NCBI RefSeq assembly: GCF_902859645.1
Contig: NZ_CADIJR010000026.1
Coordinates: forward strand, 1-64,000
Direction of reading: 5' to 3'
Source: Achromobacter insuavis
GTDB lineage: Bacteria > Pseudomonadota > Gammaproteobacteria > Burkholderiales > Burkholderiaceae_B
DNA length: 64,000 nt
The notes beneath the pieces were generated by a model. It was not told the origin of the DNA and searched no databases. It worked only from the letters and a program-made list of their open reading frames with translations. Made by a program: the position numbers and the translations under genes. Of the stretch, positions 24,960-33,035 are shown in pieces. Numbering within the stretch: position 1 is the first letter of the stretch; each line of letters starts with the position of its first letter.

Positions 24960-25601
24960 TCAGGCGTGGGCGCGGCCTGGGGGCAGGCCGGAAGGGGGCA
25001 TGCCGGCGAGCGCGTCCCAGGCGCACATCGCCTGGCGCGCGACCGCTTGCAAGGTCTTGCGGCTGGCGCCGTCGCGCGCCTGGATCGACATTCCGTGCAG
25101 GATGGTGGTGTAGAACGCCGCCAACCCTTTCAGGTCGGTGCCGGCGGGCAATTCGCCGGCGGCGGCGCCGGCGGTCAGGCGGGCCAGGATGCGGCCTTGC
25201 ATTTCGCGGCGGTTGTCGCCCAGGAACACGCCCACGCCGGCATCGGTGTCGGCGCCGGACGGCGCGCCCAGCACGATCAGGCAGCCCGGCGGCGCGCCGG
25301 GCGTGGTGAAGCGTTCGGCCGCCGCCAGCAGCATGCCGCAGATGCCCGCGCGGGCGGTGGCGGCGTCGGTCAGGGCGCGGCGCGAGGCGGCGCCATCGGT
25401 GTCGCGGTAAAGCTGTACCGCTTCCCGAAATAGTCCTTCTTTTGAGCCGAATGCGCCGTAGAGGCTGGGCGAGTTGATGCCCATCGCGGCCGTCAGATCG
25501 GTTAGCGATGCTCCTTCATATCCCTTCGACCAGAAGACTTCCATGGCCTTGCGCAAGGCCTGGGCTCGGTCGAAGTTCCGGGGGCGCCCACGTTCTGCCA
25601 T
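24960..25601 (-). CDS. TetR-family repressor
   Basis: A 213-residue TetR regulator: the HTH (residues about 9-55) reads RGRPRNFDRAQALRKAMEVF, KGYEGASLTDLTAAMGINSP, SLYGAFGSKEGLFREAV. The ligand domain is TetR_C-like with AGICGMLLAAAERFTTPGAP. Divergent from a short-chain dehydrogenase with a palindrome in the shared promoter, it is the probable repressor of that gene and of itself. Its end lies 11 bases before the start of the diguanylate cyclase gene on the same strand, so co-transcription is possible. Start ATG 25601 removes a 32-codon upstream extension that lacks HTH similarity. Confidence 0.93.
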   Translation of the reverse strand: MAERGRPRNFDRAQALRKAMEVFWSKGYEGASLTDLTAAMGINSPSLYGAFGSKEGLFREAVQLYRDTDGAASRRALTDAATARAGICGMLLAAAERFTTPGAPPGCLIVLGAPSGADTDAGVGVFLGDNRREMQGRILARLTAGAAAGELPAGTDLKGLAAFYTTILHGMSIQARDGASRKTLQAVARQAMCAWDALAGMPPSGLPPGRAHA

Positions 25602-25682
25602 GAATCCGATTTTACCCGCGAGAGCTATTTTGTGTTGATTGATAAAAAAATCATTGACGCCTGGCCGCCGTCGGTTGATGAT

Positions 25683-25704
25683 ATTTGTACTGAACACTAC
25701 AAAT
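25683..25704. promoter_or_regulatory. Probable TetR operator between tetR-type and SDR genes
   Basis: ATTTGTA (25683-25689) and TACAAAT (25698-25704) are perfect 7-base inverted arms with an 8-base spacer, centred 24 bases before the dehydrogenase ATG (25717) and over the likely promoter (TACAAAT itself is -10-like). It is well placed for control of both divergent genes by the adjacent TetR protein. Inference: no binding data. Confidence 0.7.
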
Positions 25705-25716
25705 TAAGGTAGACCC

Positions 25717-26463
25717 ATGCAGAACCTGAACGGAAAAGTGGCTTTCGTGACCGGCGGCAGCCGCGGCATCGGCGCGGCGATCGTGCGCCGCCTGGCGGCC
25801 GAAGGCGCGGACGTGGCCTTCACGTACGTCAGCGCCGCGTCGCGCGACACGGCGCAGGCATTGGCACGCGAACTCGAAGCGGACGGCCGGCGCGCGCGCG
25901 CCATCCAGGCCGACTCGGCCGATCCGGCGCAAGTGCGGCGGGCGGTGGAGCAGGCCATCGGCGAACTGGGGCCGGTGGACGTGCTGGTGAACAACGCCGG
26001 CATCTTCCTGGCCGGCCCGCTGGACGAGGTCACGCTGGAGGACTACGACCGCACGATGAACATCAATGTGCGCGCGCCTTTCGTCGCGATCCAGGCGGCG
26101 CAGGCCGCGATGCCGGATGGCGGCCGCATCATCAACATCGGCAGCTGCCTGGCCGAGCGCTCGGGCCGCGCCGGCGTGACGCTGTACTCGGCCAGCAAGT
26201 CGGCGTTGCTGGGCATGACCCGCGGCGTGGCGCGCGACCTGGGCGCGCGCGGCATCACCGCCAACGTGGTGCATCCGGGCCCGATCGACACCGACATGAA
26301 CCCGGCTGCCGGCGAGCACGCGGGCGACCTGGTGGCGGTGCTGTCGTTGCCGCACTACGGCGAAGTGCGCGACATTGCCGGCATGGTGGCGTTCCTGGCC
26401 GGTCCCGACGGACGCTACGTGACGGGCGCGAGCCTGGCGGTGGATGGCGGGTACGCGGCTTGA
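25717..26463 (+). CDS. Short-chain dehydrogenase/reductase (SDR family, FabG-like)
   Basis: A 248-residue classical SDR. Nucleotide motif TGGSRGIG (12-19), NNAG (89-92 region), catalytic Ser in NIGSCLAE, YSASK (Tyr-x3-Lys), and the C-terminal YVTGASLAVDGGYAA. It uses NAD(P)H to reduce a carbonyl or oxidise an alcohol; the substrate is not readable. Divergent TetR control fits a stress- or xenobiotic-inducible enzyme. Confidence 0.94.
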   Translation: MQNLNGKVAFVTGGSRGIGAAIVRRLAAEGADVAFTYVSAASRDTAQALARELEADGRRARAIQADSADPAQVRRAVEQAIGELGPVDVLVNNAGIFLAGPLDEVTLEDYDRTMNINVRAPFVAIQAAQAAMPDGGRIINIGSCLAERSGRAGVTLYSASKSALLGMTRGVARDLGARGITANVVHPGPIDTDMNPAAGEHAGDLVAVLSLPHYGEVRDIAGMVAFLAGPDGRYVTGASLAVDGGYAA

Positions 26464-26614
26464 TCCGCGGCGCGATCCCCAGCCCCGTCTAAGCGGCCTG
26501 ATGCCGCGGCGCGCCGCGCGTGACAGGCGGCCCGTTTCGGCGGAAGGCCGGGCGTGATCGGCGGCTCGGCTGCGAGAGGCCTGCGACTTTTTTTGCGGCC
26601 GATCGGCAATCGAC

Positions 26615-26643
26615 TTGCACAAATAAAAAAAGGTCCCTATAAT
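26615..26643 (+). promoter_or_regulatory. Sigma-70 promoter of tRNA-Lys(CUU)
   Basis: TTGCAC (26615-26620), 17-base A-rich spacer, TATAAT (26638-26643), 85 bases before the tRNA. A perfect -10 and good -35. The transcript would start near 26650. Confidence 0.85.
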
Positions 26644-26728
26644 CTCGCTTCTTCGCTGGTCAAACACAACAACGCAGCGGCAACAACGCGAAAGCGGCGT
26701 TACCCAAGCAGTTGTGAATGAACATGCA

Positions 26729-26804
26729 GGGCTGTTAGCTCAGTTGGTAGAGCAGCGGACTCTTAATCCGTAGGTCGAGTGTTCGAGCCACTCACAGCCC
26801 ACCA
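26729..26804 (+). tRNA. tRNA-Lys, anticodon CUU
   Basis: A 76-base cloverleaf with encoded CCA: acceptor GGGCTGT/ACAGCCC, D arm GCTC/GAGC, anticodon stem GCGGA/TCCGT with loop CTCTTAA (anticodon CTT), T arm GAGTG-TTCGAGC-CACTC. It decodes AAG. A terminator follows, then a second ECF sigma cassette, mirroring the arrangement after tRNA-Lys(UUU). Confidence 0.97.
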
Positions 26805-26811
26805 GAATTTC

Positions 26812-26847
26812 AAAGGCCGTCGACGTTCAACGTCGACGGCCTTTTTC
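26812..26847 (+). terminator. Terminator after tRNA-Lys(CUU)
   Basis: AAGGCCGTCGACGTT / AACGTCGACGGCCTT, a 15-base perfect stem with almost no loop, followed by TTTC. It starts 8 bases after the tRNA. Confidence 0.9.
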
Positions 26848-27137
26848 ATGTTCCGCGCGATCCCGTGTCGTCCCGTCGCTCGTCGCTCGTCGCTCGTCGG
26901 GCGCCAAAGCCAGGCCTTCAACGCCAATCCCCCACGCGATACACCACAACAGCCGGACACCAACGACGGCCGGACACCAACCAGCACGGCACGCTCATCG
27001 ATCGTTGCATGCGAACGCAGGCCATCAATGCGGCGTACATGCCACAACACACATCAGATTTCGTCTTCCGGCTTGGAGGATTCGAAACAATGCGAATAAG
27101 ATTGATTATTGATTGTGAATAGTGCCGTCTTCCTCGC
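26848..27137. other. Gap between tRNA terminator and sigma gene of cassette 2
   Basis: No gene is supported. It contains a short tandem repeat CGTCGCT (three copies from about 26873, plus a partial fourth) and, near its right end, an A+T-rich Fur-like site (separate entry). The remainder is ordinary sequence with no open frame of convincing composition. Confidence 0.5.
27088..27113. promoter_or_regulatory. Candidate Fur box before the sigma gene of cassette 2
   Basis: AATGCGAATAAGATTGATTATTGATT contains the inverted pair AATAA/TTATT around GATTGA and resembles the GATAATNATTATC-type Fur repeats. It lies 25 bases upstream of the sigma ATG (27138). This is the position used by Fur for FecI-type operons in related bacteria. 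Inference from sequence only. Confidence 0.6.
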
Positions 27138-27665
27138 ATGTCCCCGCCTCCAAGCACAGAGGGGGCTCTGTGCCCTGATTCCCAGCAGACCGTCTCCGAC
27201 CTGTACCGCGCCCATCACTCGTGGTTGACCGGTTGGCTGCGCGTGCGCGTGGACGACCGGCATGACGCCGCCGACCTGGCGCAGGACACCTTCATCCGCG
27301 TACTGCAATCGAACGTGGCCGCCACGCTGCGCGAGCCGCGTTCCTATCTGGCGACCATCGCGCGCGGCCTGCTGATCGATCTGTGGCGCCGCCGCGCGCT
27401 CGAGCAGGCCTACCTGCAGGTGCTCGAAAGCCTGCCCGAGACGCATCACCCGTCGCTGGAGGAGCAGGCGCTGGTCATGGAGCGGCTGGTCCGCCTGGAC
27501 CGCATGCTCGACGGCCTGGGCCGCAAGGTCAAGGCGGCCTTCCTGATGGCGATGATCGAGGGCGCCTCCTATCCCGTGATCGCCGCGAGCCTGGGCGTGT
27601 CCGTGCGCACCGTGGGCGACTACATGGCGCGCGCCATGGCGCGCTGCTGCGACATGCTGGATTGA
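27138..27665 (+). CDS. ECF sigma factor, FecI type (iron starvation), cassette 2
   Basis: A 175-residue sigma factor with region 2 (LYRAHHSWLTGWLRVRVDD, HDAADLAQDTFIRVLQ) and region 4 HTH (IEGASYPVIAASLGVSVRTV). It belongs to the FecI class that responds to ferric-siderophore receptors. It is clearly a distinct paralogue from the sigma in cassette 1 (different spacing, different N-terminus). Its FecR partner starts 7 bases after its stop. Regulation by Fur is suggested by the upstream site. Confidence 0.93.
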   Translation: MSPPPSTEGALCPDSQQTVSDLYRAHHSWLTGWLRVRVDDRHDAADLAQDTFIRVLQSNVAATLREPRSYLATIARGLLIDLWRRRALEQAYLQVLESLPETHHPSLEEQALVMERLVRLDRMLDGLGRKVKAAFLMAMIEGASYPVIAASLGVSVRTVGDYMARAMARCCDMLD

Positions 27666-27672
27666 CCGCGCC

Positions 27673-28668
27673 ATGATCCGGACTGCGAAAGCGCGTGAGC
27701 GCGAAGCGGCGCGGCAGGCCGCGCAATGGTTTGCCCGCCTGATGGCGCCGCAGCATGACGAACAGATGCGCGCCGCCTGGCAGCAATGGCTGGAGGCCTG
27801 TCCGGAGAATCGCCAGGCCTGGACCAAGGTCGAGGCGGTGCAGCGCTGCTTTTCGGATGTGGCGTGCAAGCAGGTCGCGATGGCGACCCTGCAGGGCACC
27901 GACAGCGGGCGCAGGCAGATTTTGCGCCTGGCCGTGGCGGGCGCCGCCTGCCTGCCCCTGGGCATGCTGGCAATGCAGGCGCCGCAGGCCTGGCGTCGTT
28001 GGAATGCCGAATTCAGCACCGCGGTCGGGCAGATCTCGCGGTTGCCCTTGCGGGACGGCACGGTGGCCGTGCTGGATACGGACAGCGCCGCCGACGTGGT
28101 CTACGACGAGGGCGCAAGCCGGATCCTGCTGCGCAACGGCCGCGTGTATGTCAATGCGGCGGGCGAGCGCGGCGACGCCTCGTTGGCGGTGGTGGTGCAG
28201 ACCGAATTCGGCGACGTGCATGCCGCGGGCGCTGAATTTGTCGTGTGTGTCGGTGACGGCCATGGCCAGGTGCGGGTCAACGCGCAGGCCGTGCGCGTCG
28301 TGCCGCGCGACGGCCGGGCGGGCGCGCGCCAGGTGGACGCGCACCAGTGGGCGGACTTCTCCGCCACCGAGGTCGCGCCGCCGCGTCATGTGCGCAGCGA
28401 GTGGTTCGCGGTGTGGCGCACGGGATCGCTGGTGGCGGTCAAGATGCCGCTGGGCCAGTTCGTCGCGCGCCTGCGCGCCTATCGGCCGGGCTGGCTGCTG
28501 CTGGATGACAGCCTGGCGGAACTGCCGGTGTCGGGCACATTTCCGCTGGCGAACGCCGATCTTGCCCTGGATGCGCTGGAGAACAGCTACCCGGTCGAGA
28601 TCCGGCGCATGACGCGCTACGTCACGTGGATCGTTCCCCGCGCCAGGGGGCCGATCCGTTCGGTCTGA
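27673..28668 (+). CDS. FecR-type sigma regulator, cassette 2
   Basis: A 331-residue FecR protein: N-terminal block with QQWLEACPENRQAWTKVE (FecR_N), membrane segment near 85-103 (QILRLAVAGAACLPLGMLA), and periplasmic FecR domain (GQISRLPLRDGTVAVLDTDS, LRNGRVYVNAAGERG) ending in a YRPGWLLLDDSLAELPVSGTF stretch equal in pattern to the cassette 1 protein. It links the receptor of cassette 2 to its sigma factor. The next gene, the receptor, begins 85 bases later. Confidence 0.93.
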   Translation: MIRTAKAREREAARQAAQWFARLMAPQHDEQMRAAWQQWLEACPENRQAWTKVEAVQRCFSDVACKQVAMATLQGTDSGRRQILRLAVAGAACLPLGMLAMQAPQAWRRWNAEFSTAVGQISRLPLRDGTVAVLDTDSAADVVYDEGASRILLRNGRVYVNAAGERGDASLAVVVQTEFGDVHAAGAEFVVCVGDGHGQVRVNAQAVRVVPRDGRAGARQVDAHQWADFSATEVAPPRHVRSEWFAVWRTGSLVAVKMPLGQFVARLRAYRPGWLLLDDSLAELPVSGTFPLANADLALDALENSYPVEIRRMTRYVTWIVPRARGPIRSV

Positions 28669-28753
28669 TACATCTTGTTTCCAATCGAGGTTCCGGTTGG
28701 CGAGTCCTGGATCGGCCTACCAGGAAGCCATTCACTCAGCCGGATTTTCCTCG

Positions 28754-31240
28754 ATGCCCCTCTTCACTTCGCCTGTCCAAGCCGCTTCCCCGTCCCGCGC
28801 CGTGTTGACGCCCAGGCGGCTGGTCCTGATCCTTGCCGCCGCCTGGTCGTTGCAGACGTCCGTGGCGCACGCGCAGGCCGCGCCGGCCGCCGCCGGCGCT
28901 TCGCAGCAGCATTACAGCCTGTCCGCCGGCCCGCTGGTCGACGTCGTCAACCGGTTCGCGAGCCAGGCGGGCATTGCGCTGACGTTCGATGCCGACGCGC
29001 TGCGCAATGAGTCATCGTCCGGCGTGCAGGGCAGCTATGGCGTGGAGGACGGACTGCGGCAGGTGCTGGCCGGCACGCGCTGGCAGGCCCGCCGCATGGC
29101 CAATGGCGCCTACATCCTGGAGGCGCGCCCGCTGGCCAGCGGCGACGCGACCGTGCTGGCGCCGGTCAGGATCACCGCCCAGGGCTTCAATCCGGCCTCG
29201 ACCGAAGGCTCGGGCGCCTATGGCGGCTCGGCCACCACGATCTTCAAGGGCGCCCAGTCGGTGCGCGACACGCCGCAGCCGGTGACCATCGTGTCGCGCC
29301 AGTTGCTCGACGACCGCAAGCTGCCGGATCTGCACGACGTGCTGCAGAACGTGCCCGGCGTCACCGTCGACTACACCGACAGCGAGCGGGTGAGCTACTA
29401 CTCGCGCGGCTTCGCCATCGATTCGCTGCAGGTCGACGGCATGAACATGTACCAGGCCGGTTCGAACTTCATCCAGCCCGACACGGCGGTGCTCGACCGG
29501 GTCGAGATCCTGCGCGGGTCGGCCGGCATCCTGCGCGGCTCGGGCAATCCGTCGGCGACGGTGAACCTGGTGCGCAAGCGTCCGACGCGCGAGTTCCAGG
29601 CCAGCGCCGACGTGACGGTGGGCTCGTGGGACCGCCGCCGCGCCGAGGCCGACATCTCGGGGGCCTTCAACGACAGCGGCACGCTGCGCGGCCGGGTGGT
29701 CGCGGTCGCCGACAACAAGGACTTCTTCCAGGATGCCCGCTACGAGCACCGCAAGGTGTTCTACGGCGTGCTGCAGGCAGACCTGACCGACCGCACCACG
29801 CTGACCGGGTCGTTCCAGCACACCGAGCTCAAGGCCACCGGCGCCTGGGGCGGGCTGCCGCGCGGTTTCGACGGCTCGGACCTGAAGCTGGGCCGCAGCA
29901 CCTACCTGGGCGCGGACTGGAACCACTGGAACCGCTACAACGACCAGGCCATGCTCGAACTGGAGCACCGCTTCGACGGCGGCTGGGAAGTGAAGGCGAC
30001 CGCGATGAACACGCGCTTTCGCTATTTCGACGGCGGCTTCAAGCAGTCGTACATCACCCGCGCCAGCACGACCAATCCCTATCTGTACAACGTCACCACC
30101 TCGATCTATCCGAGCAGCGCCAGCGACCAGAACGGCGTTTCGCTGACCGCCAATGGTCCGGTCGAACTGTTCGGGCGCACGCACCACCTGACCCTGGGGG
30201 CCGAGAGCAGCTACGTGCGGCAGACCAACTCCAGCGGTTATTTCAATGTGGGGCCGAAGAACAACATCGACATCCGCGACTGGGATCCGTCGAGCACGTA
30301 TCCGGAGCCGCAGGGCACGACCGGCGGTTCGTTCTACGAAGCCAGCAACAATCGCACCAAGCAGCAGGCGCTGTACGCATTGGGCCGCATCTCGCTGGCC
30401 GATCCGCTGACGTTGCTGGTGGGCGCGCGCGCCACGTGGTGGGACTATGAAGTGCTGCAGGGCACGACCCAGTACAGCATCGACCGCGAGATCACGCCGT
30501 ATGCCGGCCTGGTCTACGACCTCAACGAGAATTTCAGCGTGTACGGCAGCTACAGCGAGATCTTTACGCCGCAGCAAGCCTATGACAGCGGCGGCAATCT
30601 GCTGGAGCCGATCCGCGGCGAGGACTACGAGGCCGGCATCAAGGGCGCCTTCTACGATGGCCGCCTGAATGCCGCGCTGTCGGTGTTCCGCATCAACAAT
30701 GTGGGCCGGGCCATGGACGACGCGGGCAGCGCCAATCCTTGCCTGCCCAATTACCCCACGGGCTATTGCAAGGTCGCCGGCGGCAAGACCCGCAGCGAGG
30801 GGTGGGAACTGGAAGTGAGCGGCGAGGTCACGCCCGACTGGCAGATCATGGCCGGGTATACCAACACCCGCACCAAGTACCTGAGCGATTCGACCGCCAG
30901 CAACGTCGGCCAGCCGATCCGCACGCTCGACCCGCGCCACCTGCTGCGCGTGTTCACCACCTATCGCCTGCCGGGCCAATTGCGCGGGTTGACGCTTGGC
31001 GCCGGGGTGCAGGCCCAGAGCGACACCTACGCCAGCGCGCGCGGCATCACGGCGCGCCAGGCCGGGTTCGCGATCTACAACGCGATGGCGAGTTACGACT
31101 TCAACAAGAACCTGCGCCTGCAGCTGAACGTCAACAACATCTTCGACAAGGTCTACTACAAGAAGGTCGACGCCACCGGCATCAGCAACTACTACGGCGA
31201 CCCGCGCAACGTGATGCTGACGCTGAGCGCGCGCATGTGA
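28754..31240 (+). CDS. TonB-dependent siderophore receptor with signalling domain, cassette 2
   Basis: An 828-residue outer-membrane receptor. ATG 28754 is chosen because the signal peptide (RRLVLILAAAWSLQTSVAHAQ) follows closely; a TTG 19 codons upstream is possible. STN domain about 50-125 (YSLSAGPLVDVVNRFASQAG), plug about 140-290 (VRDTPQPVTIVSRQLLDDRK, LRGSAGILRGSGNPSATVNL), barrel to the end, which terminates LTLSARM rather than in the usual Phe. Similarity in layout to the receptor of cassette 1 (both have STN and a sigma/FecR pair) marks a repeated receptor-induction module. The ligand is presumably a ferric siderophore. Confidence 0.93.
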   Translation: MPLFTSPVQAASPSRAVLTPRRLVLILAAAWSLQTSVAHAQAAPAAAGASQQHYSLSAGPLVDVVNRFASQAGIALTFDADALRNESSSGVQGSYGVEDGLRQVLAGTRWQARRMANGAYILEARPLASGDATVLAPVRITAQGFNPASTEGSGAYGGSATTIFKGAQSVRDTPQPVTIVSRQLLDDRKLPDLHDVLQNVPGVTVDYTDSERVSYYSRGFAIDSLQVDGMNMYQAGSNFIQPDTAVLDRVEILRGSAGILRGSGNPSATVNLVRKRPTREFQASADVTVGSWDRRRAEADISGAFNDSGTLRGRVVAVADNKDFFQDARYEHRKVFYGVLQADLTDRTTLTGSFQHTELKATGAWGGLPRGFDGSDLKLGRSTYLGADWNHWNRYNDQAMLELEHRFDGGWEVKATAMNTRFRYFDGGFKQSYITRASTTNPYLYNVTTSIYPSSASDQNGVSLTANGPVELFGRTHHLTLGAESSYVRQTNSSGYFNVGPKNNIDIRDWDPSSTYPEPQGTTGGSFYEASNNRTKQQALYALGRISLADPLTLLVGARATWWDYEVLQGTTQYSIDREITPYAGLVYDLNENFSVYGSYSEIFTPQQAYDSGGNLLEPIRGEDYEAGIKGAFYDGRLNAALSVFRINNVGRAMDDAGSANPCLPNYPTGYCKVAGGKTRSEGWELEVSGEVTPDWQIMAGYTNTRTKYLSDSTASNVGQPIRTLDPRHLLRVFTTYRLPGQLRGLTLGAGVQAQSDTYASARGITARQAGFAIYNAMASYDFNKNLRLQLNVNNIFDKVYYKKVDATGISNYYGDPRNVMLTLSARM

Positions 31241-31284
31241 TGCGGGCGGCCGGCGGCCGGCGGCCGCTGGCTGCCGGCGCGGCG

Positions 31285-31908
31285 CTAGAACTCGCGCGCG
31301 ATTGCGGCCGCCCGGACCTTGGCCTGCGCGATGGTGTCCGCGCCCAGGGCGTCCCAGGTGTGCTCGACCATCAGGCGCCGGACGTCCTTGACGCCGATGA
31401 ACTTCAGCCAGAAGTCGAGGTAGTCGGCCTGGTGCGCGAAGCCGGGGCTGGCCGGGTAGGCGGCGGGATCGTGGCTCTGGCCGCGCACGTGGATCACCAG
31501 GGCGCGCGGGATGCTGAGCAGCGGGCTGTAGGCCTGGCCGTCGAAGCCGAACAGCATGCCGCGCTGGCTGACCAGGTCGATGAGCTGCTTGAGCTTGTAG
31601 GGATAGTCGAAATTCCACATCGGCACGCCGAGCACGATCCGGTCCGCCTGCTGGAAACGGCCGGCGAGCTCGGTGATGCGGGCCCAGATCGTGGTCTCGG
31701 CGTCGTCCAGCGGGGTTTTCGAGACGCCCTTGTACTTGGCGCCGATCGCCCGGCTGTCGAAATCGGGCAAGTCTTCTTCCCACACATTCAAGGTGTCGAC
31801 CTCGAGACCGGGGTGGGCCTGGCCGCAGGCGGCCAGGAACGACTGGGCGATGGCGATCGACGCCGAGCGGGCGCCGCGAGGCGAAGACACGATGTTCAAG
31901 AGACGCAT
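31285..31908 (-). CDS. azoR: FMN-dependent NADH azoreductase (AzoR family)
   Basis: A 207-residue flavodoxin-fold quinone reductase/azoreductase. Visible: SSPRGARSASIAIAQSFL (phosphate-binding loop), VPMWNFDYPYKLKQLIDLV (conserved flavin motif), and SQRGMLFGFDGQAY. It reduces quinones and azo compounds with NADH, protecting against thiol-reactive or quinone stress. The A+T-rich upstream region contains two palindromes around a good promoter (TTGCAA - 16 - TACAAT on the minus strand), which suggests control by a repressor not encoded here. I assign the symbol by family; paralogue number is unknown. Confidence 0.9.
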   Translation of the reverse strand: MRLLNIVSSPRGARSASIAIAQSFLAACGQAHPGLEVDTLNVWEEDLPDFDSRAIGAKYKGVSKTPLDDAETTIWARITELAGRFQQADRIVLGVPMWNFDYPYKLKQLIDLVSQRGMLFGFDGQAYSPLLSIPRALVIHVRGQSHDPAAYPASPGFAHQADYLDFWLKFIGVKDVRRLMVEHTWDALGADTIAQAKVRAAAIAREF

Positions 31909-32209
31909 GCTGCGAGGTCCGGAGGTGGGCGGCGCGGGGCAGTCCGCTGCCGACGCGCCCGATGGTTGAATAATTGCAATTGCAATCGTTTGACGGACGA
32001 TTGTATCGTTGCCCGATGGAATTGCAAATGCAATTGCCGGGACTCCGATGGGACCGTCGTCGCGCGGCGGGCGTGTCCCGACGTCCGGGCCGCATGGCTG
32101 GCGGGCGCGGCCGGATTAAGCCTGGACTGAATGGTGATTGCATCCAGGCTAAATCACGGCGAGCGATGCCGTCTCTATAGTGACGGCATCGAATCCAAGG
32201 AGTGCCGCC
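31909..32209. other. Intergenic region between azoR and the HAD gene
   Basis: About 300 bases with no gene. Contents: two short palindromes (separate entry), an A+T-rich centre in a GC-rich surround, an azoR promoter on the minus strand, and at the right end the GGAG ribosome-binding site of the HAD gene. The start of the plus-strand transcript is not obvious. Confidence 0.6.
31973..32035. promoter_or_regulatory. Paired palindromic operators at the azoR promoter
   Basis: Site A 31973-31986 ATTGCAATTGCAAT is a perfect 14-bp palindrome; site B 32020-32035 AATTGCA-AA-TGCAATT has 7-base arms. Their centres are 48 bases apart. On the minus strand the likely azoR -35 (TTGCAA, within site B) and -10 (TACAAT) lie between or on them, so a dimeric regulator could repress by occupying both. 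No candidate regulator gene is adjacent. Confidence 0.7.
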
Positions 32210-32869
32210 ATGCCCGTAGTTGCCCCGTCCGCCGCCTATCCCCGCGCGGTGCTGTTCGACCTGTTGACCGCGCTGCTGGATTCCTGGACGGTATGGAATG
32301 CCGCGGCCGGCTCGGAGGCGCGTGGCCGCGCCTGGCGCGCCGAGTATCTGCGCCTGACCTACGGCTGCGGCGCGTACCAGCCCTATGAGCAACTGGTCGA
32401 GGCCGCCGCCTCGGCCGTGGGGCTGCCGGCCAGCGCGCCGGCGGCGCTGGAGGCGGGATGGGAGCGGCTGCCGGCCTGGGACGGCGCGCGCGAGTTGTTG
32501 CAGGCGCTGCGGCCGCATTGCCGGCTGGGGGTGGTCACCAACTGTTCGCGGCGCCTGGGCCATCGCGCGGCCGCCCTGCTGGGGGTGGACTGGGACGTGG
32601 TGGTGACCTCGGAAGAGGCGGGCTACTACAAGCCGGATCCCCGGCCCTACCAACTGGCGCTGGCGCGGCTGGAGATCCCGCCCGCGCAGGCGGCGTTCGT
32701 GGCGGGCTCGGGCTACGACCTGTTCGGCACCAGCAAGGTTGGGCTGCGCACCTATTGGCACAACCGTGTGGGCCTGGCCCTGCCTGAAGGCGCGCCGGCG
32801 CCGGAGGCGCAGTCGCCGCGATTGGATGACGCGCTGCCGTGGCTGGCCGGGTTCGGGAGCGGGCACTGA
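32210..32869 (+). CDS. HAD-family hydrolase (haloacid-dehalogenase-like)
   Basis: A 219-residue HAD hydrolase. Motif I is LFDLLTALLDSW, with the nucleophile Asp in F-D-x2-T-x-L-x-D (haloacid-dehalogenase style), motif II VVTNCSRRLG (Thr/Ser), motif III Lys in GYYKPDPRPYQLAL, and motif IV VAGSGYDLFGT. ATG 32210 has CAAGGAG upstream. It is likely a phosphatase or dehalogenase on a small substrate; the substrate is not determined. Not obviously in an operon. Confidence 0.88.
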   Translation: MPVVAPSAAYPRAVLFDLLTALLDSWTVWNAAAGSEARGRAWRAEYLRLTYGCGAYQPYEQLVEAAASAVGLPASAPAALEAGWERLPAWDGARELLQALRPHCRLGVVTNCSRRLGHRAAALLGVDWDVVVTSEEAGYYKPDPRPYQLALARLEIPPAQAAFVAGSGYDLFGTSKVGLRTYWHNRVGLALPEGAPAPEAQSPRLDDALPWLAGFGSGH

Positions 32870-33035
32870 GGGCGTATCGGGATTGAACGGAGCCCTGGCC
32901 GGGCCGGCAACGGGGCGTCCGGCCTGGCGCGGTACAAAATGTTGCGTACCTTTGGGTCACGCAGGGGGCGGGACTGGCCTTAACATGATTCAGCCGGCAT
33001 CGTGCCGGCGCACCGACAGGATCGTGGAGGTTGTC

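Noticed and set aside
29012-32866. A very long open frame opposite the second TonB receptor, azoR and the HAD gene
   Set aside because: It crosses two intergenic regions and three real genes; the protein has no domain pattern and a composition typical of GC-rich antisense frames.
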